A stretch of DNA of 64,000 bases, from assembly GCF_963662255.1 (NCBI RefSeq), contig NC_085052.1, positions 14,173,151 through 14,237,150 of the forward strand, in the 5' to 3' direction. Source of the DNA: Cinclus cinclus (taxonomy: Eukaryota > Chordata > Aves > Passeriformes > Cinclidae). Shown in pieces: positions 1 to 9,170 of this stretch. Both the position numbers and the translations under genes were made by a program. The notes beneath the pieces are model-generated. The model saw only the letters and a program-made list of their open reading frames with translations, was not told the origin of the DNA and searched no databases. Numbering within the stretch: position 1 is the stretch's first letter; each line of letters begins with the position of its first letter.

Positions 1-408
1 CAAACTACCAGTTCCACCAGGCTATTCTGCCCAACATGGCCCCTCTTGGAGTATTCCTGCTCTTTGCTATGTCTTCCCTCTGAGGACAATCCTATAGTCC
101 TACCTAGCATTCCAGACTGAGCCCTGAGGGCTCACTGATTGATTCTTGAGGGTCCACCTAAGTGGGCTCTTTCCTTTCACACATTCCCTCCTGTGCACAG
201 CTGCCCTGTGGTGTCCCAGGCACTAGTGTCAGGACAGGACCTGTGGTTCTTTTCCTCCATGAGCGCGGGCTGGACCTGCCCCTGGAAGAGCCACCTCAGT
301 CCAGCCCAGCTGTAATCCCCAGGACAGGTCAGGGCTGGAGCTGCACACACAGGCATGAATCTTCCCAGGGGCTGGAGCCCCACATATGGTCCAGTGAAGT
401 TTGTCACT

Positions 409-414
409 TTTATT
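409..414 (-). terminator. poly(A) signal, minus strand
   Basis: TTTATT on the plus strand is AATAAA on the minus strand. It could be a distal poly(A) signal for ATP6V0E2, or a chance hexamer. It faces the plus-strand signals at 442-451, 27 bp away. Confidence 0.35.
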
Positions 415-441
415 GAACTCAGCTGTTCCCATTGCTGTAGC

Positions 442-451
442 AATAAATAAA
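442..451 (+). terminator. tandem overlapping poly(A) signals, plus strand
   Basis: Two overlapping AATAAA hexamers lie within ten bases. They probably end a plus-strand transcript entering from the left edge of the window. Confidence 0.4.
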
Positions 452-465
452 CCCCTTGAGCCATC

Positions 466-1114
466 CAGCACCAGTGTCATTTCCTAGCGAGCAGCTCCCA
501 GCAGTGATGACTGCTGGCTGGTGGGATGGCTGCATGTCTGCACAGCCCTGCCGCTGCTTCGTGCTGCGACACTATGATGATGGAGCTCCTTTCCTGCCAG
601 TGTTGTTTTGTGATTCCAGCAGGACTGAGATTAACTGAGCTGGTAGCAGCAAGGGGAGCTCTGATCTGAACCAAACTGTTGGGATCCTTGGAGACAGCAT
701 CCTTTGCTGCCCTCTTCCTAAGAGGAAAGGCCTGCCCACTCAGAGCCCCTCCAAGTTGCTGGTCTCTGCTTTTTACCTTATTCCCCAAGTCTTAGCTGCC
801 TGGCAAAGAGGCTGCTGAACTGCTCCAGCACCATGGAAATGGCCCCAGCACAGCTGCAAGAGGCTGGCAGGTACCCAGTTCTCTGTGTAGTACACACAGT
901 TCCCTCCCTATAACCCTGGCCCCACAGCATGAGTACACAGGTGGCATCAAGGATAAAACTTTCCATGCACCAGTGTGCTGCTGACCTGTCCAACAGCCGA
1001 GGATCCCAGCCTTGTTCTCATGGTGCAAGAACAGTGTTGGGGAAAGGAAAAGTGTCTGAATAACGCCAAGACTGTTGCTCAGCCTCAAAGCAGCAAGTGA
1101 CTCAGCCTCCAGCA
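466..1114. other. flank with no recognised gene
   Basis: I see no convincing exon, repeat or RNA gene. Short open frames exist on both strands but lack splice context and resemble nothing I know. It may be distal 3' UTR of ATP6V0E2 if the poly(A) signal at 409-414 is used. Confidence 0.4.
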
Positions 1115-1893
1115 TGACTTACTACAAAAAGGGTTTATTTCCACAACACAAACAAAACACAGACAGATACATAAATACAGATAAATTATCCAATAAATAA
1201 GGGGAAACTGGAAACACAATGCCCTACTCGGCTCTTCTCAGAACCTGGACCAATCTTGGGGAGTTACTTAAACACTACTGCAGCTGCCTCACTGCTCAAG
1301 TGGGAGACAGCCCTCTTTTCATTCCCTCCAGCACACCCCAACGCCTCCCTTATCACACTCAAGTGGGTCTGCATGCTCCTTCAGGGTCAGCTCTTCCTTC
1401 CACCCACAGCCAGAGTCTTAGCAGGGACCACCTCCACCACAGGGGACTGACTAGACCACAGAGGATGCAATTGCTCCTGCATTCTCACACAGCCAGTGGA
1501 TGTAATGACCAGGGACAGGGTAACTTGTTGGGCAGCTTGGGCTACAAGCAGGGGTTTCATGTGGGTGCTAGGGCTGAACACACTGAGGGTAGGACAAGCA
1601 CTGCTGGGACAGGACCCACTGGCACTACACACAGATCCCTCACAGGACAGTGCTCAGTCACTGCAGCACTGGGCCAGATGAAGGGATCTCTCCCTGGTAG
1701 CCTGGCTGCTCCTAGTGCTGAATTAGTAGGCCCTCGCCCAGGGGTGCTGCCTGCCATGCTTGGGGGACCCAGCCATCCATTGGTCCAGGCTGCAGTGCTC
1801 CAGGTGTGCTTGGGCAGCGGGTCCAGCCTCTGTCCCAGCACCTCTGGGGGCTGTCTGGTGCAGGAGAGTAGAGGCTGGAACAGGCTACAAGAG
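1115..1893 (-). other. ATP6V0E2: ATP6V0E2 non-coding terminal exon (3' UTR)
   Basis: On the minus strand a long C/T tract ending in CAG (1894-1896) is a strong acceptor. It pairs with a consensus GTGAGT donor at 2145-2140, just past the stop codon. The exon has no recognised coding content and ends near the poly(A) signal at 1134-1139. Human ATP6V0E2 also, as I recall, has a last exon made of 3' UTR. The boundaries are inferred from splice signals only. Confidence 0.5.
1134..1139 (-). terminator. ATP6V0E2: probable ATP6V0E2 poly(A) signal
   Basis: AATAAA on the minus strand lies downstream of the inferred non-coding last exon of ATP6V0E2. It would place the transcript end near 1,115. Confidence 0.55.
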
Positions 1894-2197
1894 CTGGGGG
1901 AGGGAGAAAGGAAGAGAGGTTAGCACCAAACCGCATTCATGAGGACTACAGTTCTTGATTTGCTCTGGCCCAGCACAAAGCCAACAGCTTCACACTGGAA
2001 CCACAATACTCATCACAAGCCGCAACGCACAGAAGCCAAAGCATTTCCCCCATCCCAGCAAGGGCTGAGTTGCAGCTCCCTCCCCAGCCAGACACAGGCA
2101 GGCAAGCAGGGACATCTCTGCCATCCCAGCCCTCTGCTCACTCACGGTGATGGATTTGATGGGGGTCTCTGTTGAGGGGCCAGCGCCCAGGGACTGC

Positions 2198-2741
2198 TCA
2201 CTCCCAGAGGAAGCGCACGTACCAGATGGTCTCGTTCTTCAGCTGCGGCCCGAACAGGGGGTTGGCCTGCGCCAGGATGGCGATAAGCCAGCTGCAAAAG
2301 GACACAACCTGCCGTCAGTCCCGCCGGCGGGACCAGAGCACCGGGAGCGGCTGCTGCCCCGGGGCTGACGGGCCCGGTAGGGAGGCGGGCCGCAGCCCGG
2401 GGTCTGTCGTATCCATCCACGGAGAAAGCTGGGCAGCAGCCACCAGTCCCGGTAAAGCCAGCGGAGGCGGAGGGAAGGGTACCGACCCGCGGTACTCACA
2501 AGAGGTAGCAGCACACGGCGGTGGTGACCAGCATCGTGATGATCACCCTGCGGAGACACCGGCGTTAACACGGGAAGGCCCAGCTCCGAAACCCCCGACC
2601 TTCCCTCACCCGCGGTATCCCCGGAGCCCCCACTCACCCGCGGTTCGGCCCCTTGGGCACGAACCAGGGGGCGGCGATGCCCACGAGGCCCCAGAAGGCA
2701 GAGAAGAGGACGAGCGGCAGCGCGAAGCTGTGCGCCGTCAT
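2198..2741 (-). CDS. ATP6V0E2: V-type proton ATPase subunit e 2
   Basis: Small hydrophobic subunit of the membrane V0 sector of the vacuolar proton pump that acidifies endosomes, lysosomes and secretory vesicles. Coding exons (minus strand): 2638-2741, 2500-2547 and 2198-2291, together 81 codons, the family length. The protein opens MTAHSFALP, which I recall as the e2 rather than the e1 start. It has two membrane helices, the [11 protein letters not shown] loop and a C-terminal QLKNETIWY stretch with an N-glycosylation sequon. Donors are GTGAGT-type and phases join cleanly. The ATG at 2741 is the only start that gives the family N-terminus. Exon 3 continues 52 nt past the stop to a donor, so the 3' UTR is spliced. 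The gene sits directly downstream of COX15 on the same strand; in human the e2 gene is, from memory, on chromosome 7, so this neighbourhood differs. Confidence 0.93.
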
Positions 2742-3110
2742 GGCCGCTCCGCACGGGACAGCGCCCCGCCCACTGCCTCGCCGCACCGCCAATCCGCGCC
2801 CGGAGCGCGCCGCGCGGGCGGCTCCGTCGCCTCCCATTGGCCCGGCCCGGCCTCCGCATCCCTCCGCACAGGAGCACCCAGCCAGACACAGCCGCTTCAC
2901 TAAACTCCTTTATGATACATCCGCTCCATTAAACACCTTTATGTTACAAAGTTCGCACTCACACCCGCCGCCACCGCCTCCCGGGCAAGCCCGGCTGGGC
3001 GCACATCCCCGTGCGCACCCGGGGCTCGGGAGTTCTGCCGCCCCTGTGTCCGGTGGCGCCGCACCCCGGGAAGGCTCTCCCGCCGGTGCGTTACTTGGGA
3101 ACTCTCCGGA
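2330..3110. promoter_or_regulatory. CpG-rich ATP6V0E2 promoter region overlapping the COX15 3' end
   Basis: The sequence is GC-rich with many CpG dinucleotides across ATP6V0E2 exon 1, its upstream region and the COX15 last exon. The ATP6V0E2 start codon and the COX15 stop codon are only 349 bp apart. The ATP6V0E2 promoter must therefore lie in or beside the COX15 3' UTR. No TATA box is obvious. Confidence 0.55.
2909..2943 (-). terminator. COX15: candidate COX15 poly(A) signals (CATAAA variants)
   Basis: The minus strand carries CATAAA, a known weak variant of AATAAA, at 2943-2938 and again at 2914-2909. Each is about 150-180 nt after the COX15 stop. No canonical AATAAA is present between COX15 and ATP6V0E2. 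The hexamer choice is inference. Confidence 0.4.
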
Positions 3111-6100
3111 GCTCGTTCATGAGCCACAATGCCATGCTGAGCAGGGCCAGGGAGCCCGACTGGTGCGTAGCAGCCAGAGGCGTAGGGACATAAAGCAGCA
3201 GGGTGCTGATGCCCAGGCCCACCTGCCAAGAATGGAGAAAAGGTAAGAGCAGTTTTGGATGCACCACTGATACCATGCCCAACACAAAGTGTGATGCTAG
3301 AAAGGCTCAGGGCCACACCATGACCCACCCCAAATTCGGAGTGTCCATGCAGTATAGTGAGGTGTGGGGTCTAGGCAGCTTCACTCTCAGCTCCAGACTC
3401 TTGGAGCCAGCATAGATCCAAGTGGGGTCAGCTCTGCCTTGTGAATGTGCTACAAAGGAGTAGGAAAAAAATAAGGGCAGTACCTGCACGCATGCTACGG
3501 CTAGTAAGGAAGTCACAGCCATCCTGGTCCTTCGAGGGAGTGGGATCTTCCTTGAGAAGAGGTACAGTGCTGTGACAGCTGTGACGGAGGCAATTCCCTA
3601 CAGAAAAGAAGGGAAACAACCACCCTTCAATAAAAGTTCAAGGGAAATGGGTGCAGTGGCCTTTGGCTGTGCCTTCCATGTAGTAAAAGAAATTGTGTGA
3701 GCAATATTTCACTGAATAACCATATTAATGGCCATGACCAAATCCTAGAGCTCCCACGCCATCAGGTTAACAACCCTGAAATTTAAGTGAAGTTATGGAG
3801 ACTTTTATTTTGCTCCAAATGAATGCTTTACTTTTCAACAGCTTTTCCTCATTTATTCAAGTCATTAGGGATTGTGTCTGCCCTCTCCCCAGCTGTCACC
3901 TTGACAATTGAAGGTGGAAGCTGTCATCTGGAAAACTGATCTCATTTCCACCATTCAGCTACAGTTCACCAGCACAATCTTACTGTGCAGGTCACCCCAG
4001 GTGATCCAGCTTAATCTTTCTCTTCTTAGTTTTAGCAACAGCTTAGTTCACAGCAGTGCTGTCAGTGGTGCTTAATATCTGGATTGCCCTAACTATCTAA
4101 GATGTATTCACAGGGCACTACTGCGCAAAACAAGTTCAGAAATGCTTGAGGAAGTATTCAATATTTCCAAGTTTTATTTCACACAGCCTTCCCAGACATT
4201 CCAATAGAAAGGGCTACCCCACACTGTAGCTCAAGTTATGGAAAAGGAGACTCAGAGAAACAAAGTGTGTTACTTGCGCAGGAGGAAGACCTCCTTAAGG
4301 AAGAAGGCCATACTGAAAATAAATAACAATGCTAAACTTCCTTTTCCTGCAGAAGCAAACTGGTAAGATGCTCTCAGGCCCTTTGGACACCCCAGAAATC
4401 ATTCAAGCTGACAGACCCACAGCCCAAAGAAGTCTGCTTGGCTGCAGGAGGCAACCAAGAAGCAGCCCAGACATATCAGGAAGACAGCACTTACCAAGAT
4501 CCTGTGATCAAACTGTACAGTTGTAGGATTCTCAAAGATATTTCTCAGCATGGGGGAGAAGGCAAGGAGATCATCTGGGATCCAGCGCTCCCCCATTTTG
4601 GGGAAGGAATTGTATACAAGGCCAGCATCCAGCCCTGCCACAAAGGCACCTGCAATTCCAGAGTAGAAAATGAGACTACCAGAATAGACAAAGGTGCCAC
4701 TCCAGGTTGTGCAGTGCTTGTAAGAGCTCAGCTTTTTCCTGAATTTCTTTTAGCAACATATACAGAGATCTCACAGCACAGGCAGGCTGGAAGGTGCATC
4801 TCCACCTGTCCAGGTGTTGAGGGTTAGTTCTCTCCCTTTTTCCCTCTGTGGAATTTTCCCCATTGTCATGCTAAGATACCTGTTGACTGGGCCCTGGTGA
4901 CAAGGGGGAGGGGCCGGGAGGGAAGAAGCAAGCCCCGCGAGATTCAAACAGCCAGAAGAGGAAGCGGAAGGCTGGGCCTCGGCCCATTTCCCCCGCGGAG
5001 TTCGGACGAGAAGGACGATCGCCGCTGGTGTCCCATCCCTACCATCCCAGTGTCGGGAAACCACCATCGGACCCTGCCTGGCTGCCTTCTCGCTGTGAAC
5101 TGCCACCATCCAGCACTCTGCTGAGCACCAGGACCCACACCGTGAGCGGAGAGCTCTCTCTCCATCTCTCTCTCCCCCTGGGACAGCTCTGCCATCACCC
5201 CCAGCCCTCCTGCGGCTCTGCGGGACCCGCCCGCCCCCAGCACCGGGACCTGCAGCTCAGGGAAAAGGTGCCTGCAGCCAAAAAACACTGGGACTGAGTT
5301 ACTGTTCTGTTTGTGGGTAATTTCATAGCTGTTGTTGTTCTTGTTTGTCGTGTTAGATATACTTGTAAAGAACTGTTATTCCTACCCCCATATCTTTGCC
5401 TGAGAGCTCTCTTAATTCCAAAATTATAATAATCGGAAGAATCATAATTTTTTTTTCAGTCCAAGGGGAAGCTTCTGCTTTCCTTGGCAAACACCTGTCT
5501 TTCAAACCAAGACACCAGGAAAGACCAGTGAGGAGGTTCTTGACTGTAAGATCCCTGACAGCAGCAGCTTTCCCAGAAAATGGATGGGGTTGCTCACAGT
5601 CCCCACCAGATCAGAAGAAAAAAAACCAAATCAGCAGAGGAGAATGAGTCACAAATTGGACAGCAGAAAGAAAGACCTTTACCTGAAAGAGCAGTAAGAA
5701 AAATGAGAGCTGTAGTGCCATGAGCATATTGTCTCAAGCGAAGGAGCTGCTTGGTTTCTGGCAACTGTAAAATTAAAAAAAAGAAATAATCAATGCATTT
5801 CCAGTGCTGTTGGCAGCAGCTAGGAAAAGCCTTCACTACATACATAGGCCAAAGGGTTGGCCTGTATTTTACAGGAGGACTTTACAGACCATCACACAGC
5901 AGCCACGCTTCAGTCGTCCCTCAAAACCACAGGTAATCAAGTCCAGGTCTGTGCAGAAACTAAAGTGGCCCCTGGACAGTTACTGGCACAAACCACTTAG
6001 CCCAGCCAGGCACACCCCTGGCTGAGCTACCACAAATTCTGAGGTTAATCACTTTTGACCCGATCAGCATGAGCCAAAGCAAGTGTCCCATAACCAAGAA

Positions 6101-8144
6101 GTTTACAGAATGGGTATTCTGTAACACTGCAAGTATTCTGTAAGTATTAGATCAGAGACAAGAACAGAGACTACAAGAGAAGCACCATCAGCCTTCACAT
6201 CCTTTCCTTACCACGGTACCATGCCCCAATCCTCTGAACTGACACTGCTCAGGGCTTTTAAATCCTGACACACCACTCTGTACCTTGTGCTGTGGAAGCA
6301 GCAGAGAGAGCCCTGTCCACAGGCTGGCAGAGTACAGGACCAGCGCAGAGCCCAGGTGTGCTGCCAGCCGGTACTGACTGACCCGAGGGATGTCGTAGGA
6401 GTCTGGCTTCTCTTCCAGCCCACTCTTCACCATGTACCACCCCAGCAGTCCCTAACAAAACAGGAGACGGCTCAGAGCCAGACAGGACAGCAGCACTTAC
6501 TAAAACTGGATAAACATTAGGGGCAAAGCAACTTGTTTCCTCTACTTTGAACTAGCTACCAGCACTGACACACTGTCATGGTGTCACTGACACCAAGACA
6601 TCATGAATCCCACTGTCTTAGTGATGCTGAATCAGAAAATATCAAATTGACAGAGGGTAGGCTTAGGTTAAGATATTGAGAAAAAATCTGTGCCATGAGA
6701 GTAGTGGGCACTGGAACAGGTTTCCCAGAGAAGTTCTGGATGCCTCATCCCTGGTCAGGTTGGATGAAGCTCTGATCAAACTGGTCAAGTGAGAGGTATC
6801 TCATGTTCAGGGGTTAAAACTAGATGATCTTTCAGGTCATTCTGTGATATTCAGACATTGTCACTAATCCCTGTGGCTGCAGAACTCTCACCTGGAAGCA
6901 GACCAGCCCACAGAGCGCAAGGACACGGCCCTTGAGGGGCCGGCTGAGCCAGCCCCGGTGCCAGAAGTAGGCAGCAGGCAGGATGTAAGCCAGGCCCACA
7001 ACGCGGCCCCACATGCGGTGTGAGTACTCCATGTACCAAATGAACTTGAACTCCGGCAGCGTCATGTCATGGTTCAGGCTGTGAAGGGACAATAAAGCAA
7101 CTGTTTCACAGCCCCGCACTGAACTTTGCGCCACATGGGATCACCTTCCTCAGAGAAAGGCAGGGAACAGAGGAGCCACCACCAGGCAGGCTTTGTGTGC
7201 CTTCCCAGCGACTTCAGAAAACATTTTCCTTCTTACAATAGTTTTAGGAGTGGTTCAGTCACAGGAGGGACGCTCTCTGCCCACCCTCCTTCCAGTTTTG
7301 TATACTCACATTTTAAACTCTGGGAACTGCTGGTACTTGTGGAACTCAGCTTCCCACTCCTGCTGCGTTCGGGGGGGTTTCATCTCCTTCACCAGGTGCC
7401 AGTCGACCATAGAAAGGCCTGATTCTGTCAGCCTGGCAGCAGAGACATGAACAGGCACAACTCACTCCCTGACAGTAAGCTAATCTACTGAAGTGAAGTG
7501 AGAGCTGTTGGCTGCACAACAACCCAGGAGCTGGGACTTCGATGGTCCCTGTGGGACCCCTTTAAGTCAGGATATTCTGTGGTTCTACGATAAGTCTTAA
7601 AACCCTTGTTCAGACAATCCTTAAGCTCACAACTGGAAACACGATGGAGACCAGAGTCTTTGAACGATCAGAGCTAAAATGACGAGAAATGTGTAAGGGT
7701 TACCCCACAGACTATGAACGGTCTCCCCAGTACTCCCAGCCCTATCCAAATATGTTCCTTTGCAGCCAAGAAGGGAAGATACGAGAGGAGCTCTCACAGG
7801 CTCGCTAGGGGTGGGTATCGGTGTGAGGACAGCCGCAGAGGGTCACCGGCGGCGCGGACCGGAGGCTGCCTCCAGGGACCCGTTCTGCGCCCCTCCCGGC
7901 GGAGCTGGAGGTGCCGCGCTCACCTGGTGACACCGCCCAGCACCACGGCACCGGCCACGGCACCGCTGCAGGCCAGGAGCCATCGCCCCACGGCGGGCGG
8001 CGGCGCGGCGAGCCGGGGCGCTTGTTGCAGCAGGCGGCGCGGGAGGCAGAGCTGCGGGGAGAGACGGCCGTGCGTCGGTGTCGGCGGCGGTGCGGGCCCC
8101 CGCCGCAGCAGCTGCCGGGCCCCGCCGCGCGCCGCTCGCAGCAT
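3091..8144 (-). CDS. COX15: heme A synthase COX15, mitochondrial
   Basis: Inner-mitochondrial-membrane enzyme that oxidises heme O to heme A for cytochrome c oxidase. Coding exons (minus): 7924-8144, 7310-7432, 6892-7078, 6284-6451, 5683-5764, 4495-4649, 3484-3597 and 3091-3222, 393 codons (human about 410). All junction phases fit. Landmarks in order: an Arg-rich presequence starting [59 protein letters not shown]; and [13 protein letters not shown]. The His residues in the last four match the four conserved heme-ligand histidines of the CtaA/COX15 family. The start was chosen because no donor exists between 8144 and the conserved core, so the presequence lies in one exon. The gene shares a 71-bp head-to-head gap with CUTC. 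Introns contain CR1 pieces and a solo LTR. Confidence 0.96.
3598..4494. other. COX15 intron, no feature seen
   Basis: This intron lies between the 114-nt and 155-nt COX15 coding exons. I see no repeat family or embedded gene in it. Confidence 0.5.
4815..5514. mobile_element. solo LTR of an endogenous retrovirus-like element
   Basis: A 700-bp block starts TGTTGA and ends AAGACA, the TG...CA ends of an LTR. It is flanked on both sides by the same five bases CCAGG (4810-4814 and 5515-5519), a target-site duplication. It is GC-rich in the first half and AT-rich near the end. No retroviral gene or second LTR is next to it, so it is most simply a solo LTR left by recombination. A 5-bp duplication is typical of ERVL-type elements but not exclusive to them. 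The 3' part resembles LTR sequence I recall from passerine genomes; that is memory, not a search. It sits in a COX15 intron between exons 4495-4649 and 5683-5764. Orientation was not determined. Confidence 0.8.
6695..6850 (+). repeat. CR1 LINE 3'-end fragment
   Basis: The sequence reads along the avian CR1 3' region: GGCACTGGAACAGG, then the GTTGGATGAAGC segment, then CTAGATGATCTTTCAGGTC and TCTGTGAT. It is a truncated, mutated copy in sense orientation on the plus strand. It ends 41 bp short of a COX15 splice donor. Identified from the recalled CR1 consensus. Confidence 0.85.
7530..7594 (+). repeat. short CR1 3'-tail fragment
   Basis: CGATGGTCCCTGTGGGACCCC followed by CAGGATATTCTGTGGTTCTA matches the extreme 3' end of CR1, which finishes in an octamer-like tail. 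It is a very short relic in a COX15 intron. Confidence 0.65.
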
Positions 8145-9170
8145 CCCGAGCCACCCCGGAAGTGTCGCCGCCGGAAGCGCGGAACCAGCGCTTCCGGACC
8201 CGCCCGGGCGTCGCCATGACGATCGCGCGGCGCGTGACCGGCAGCGCAGAGCAGCGACCCCCGCGCGCCGCCAGCGCAGGTGGTGAGGGCGCGTGCGGGA
8301 CGGGGGCGGGGCCCGCGCGCCGGCGGGGGCGGGGCCGAAGTGCACGGGGGCGTGGCTTGCGCGTGCCGCGCACCGGCGGGGGCGCGCCCGGCTCGCGGCC
8401 CGCGCCTCGGCCCGCCCGCGCGCCCGCCCTCGCGCCAGCGGGCGGCGCAGGCCGGGGCCGCGAGGGGGCGGGCCCGGAAGCGCGGGCGGGGGGCGGGGCC
8501 TGAGGCGGAAGCGGGGCGGGCCTTCGGCGGGGCCGGTGCGGCCCGGGCGGCCGCCATGGGGCGGTCCGGGGTGACCGCTCCGCTCCCGTCCCGCAGGCAT
8601 GGACGATGGGTTCCTCATGGAAGTGTGCGTGGACTCGGTGGAGTCCGCCGTCAACGCGGAGCGAGGAGGTAAGGCTCGGGGACCTGGCGGGAGGGGGAGA
8701 CAGCGCGGCGGAGCCGGTTCTGACGCGCCTCTCCGTAGGTGCCGGGCGGATCGAGCTCTGCGCGGGCCTCGTGGAAGGAGGGACTACCCCGAGCATGGGT
8801 GAGCCGCCCCCGCCCCTGGGCCGCCTGCCCCGTCGGTCTAGCTTCGGTCCCCTCTGTCCCGCTCGGTTCCCTCCCCACCCGGTCCCGTGGTGCCCACCCC
8901 GGGGCCGGAGCTGTCGCGGCGGGTGCTGAGCCGCCCCTGTCCCGCCGGCAGGGCTGCTGCAGGTGGTGAAGCAGTGCGTGCGGGTCCCGGTGTTCGTCAT
9001 GATCCGGCCCCGCGGCGGGGACTTCCTGTACTCGGACCGGGAGGTGGAGGTGATGAAAGCCGACATCCGCCTGGCCAAGCTGCACGGCGCTGACGGGCTG
9101 GTGTTCGGGGCCCTCACCGAGGACGGGCGCATCGACACGGAGCTCTGCACGGCGCTGCTGGGTGAGGGTT
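7800..9170. promoter_or_regulatory. CpG island over the COX15/CUTC divergent promoter
   Basis: Very high G+C and dense CpG run from the COX15 first exon through CUTC exons 1-4. Several GC-box-like GGGGCGGGG clusters lie in CUTC intron 1 (about 8,300-8,530). The boundaries are by eye. Confidence 0.8.
8145..8215. promoter_or_regulatory. 71-bp bidirectional COX15/CUTC promoter core
   Basis: The whole interval between the two start codons is 71 bp. It carries three ETS/GABP-type motifs: CCGGAAGT at 8156-8163, CCGGAAGC at 8171-8178 and CTTCCGG (reverse orientation) at 8191-8197. There is no TATA box. GABP (NRF-2) motifs are common in promoters of cytochrome-oxidase-related genes. Start sites must lie inside this interval or within the opposite gene's first exon. 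Confidence 0.75.

Larger units (their letters stand above)
201..465 (+). other. candidate 3'-terminal exon of an unidentified plus-strand gene
   Basis: A pyrimidine-rich stretch ending in CAG at 198-200 looks like a splice acceptor. Overlapping AATAAA signals at 442-451 could end the same exon. One frame stays open from the acceptor to a TGA at 414-416, but I do not recognise the peptide and could not choose a frame. In human the gene convergent with COX15 on this side is, from memory, ENTPD7; nothing here confirms that. This could equally be non-coding 3' sequence. Low confidence. Confidence 0.25.

Noticed and set aside
1219..1923. 234-codon plus-strand frame
   Set aside because: It lies antisense to the inferred ATP6V0E2 3' UTR exon. 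No conserved motif and no splice context.
4815..5514. Complete endogenous retrovirus
   Set aside because: Only one LTR with both target duplications is present; there is no internal gag, pol or env coding sequence.
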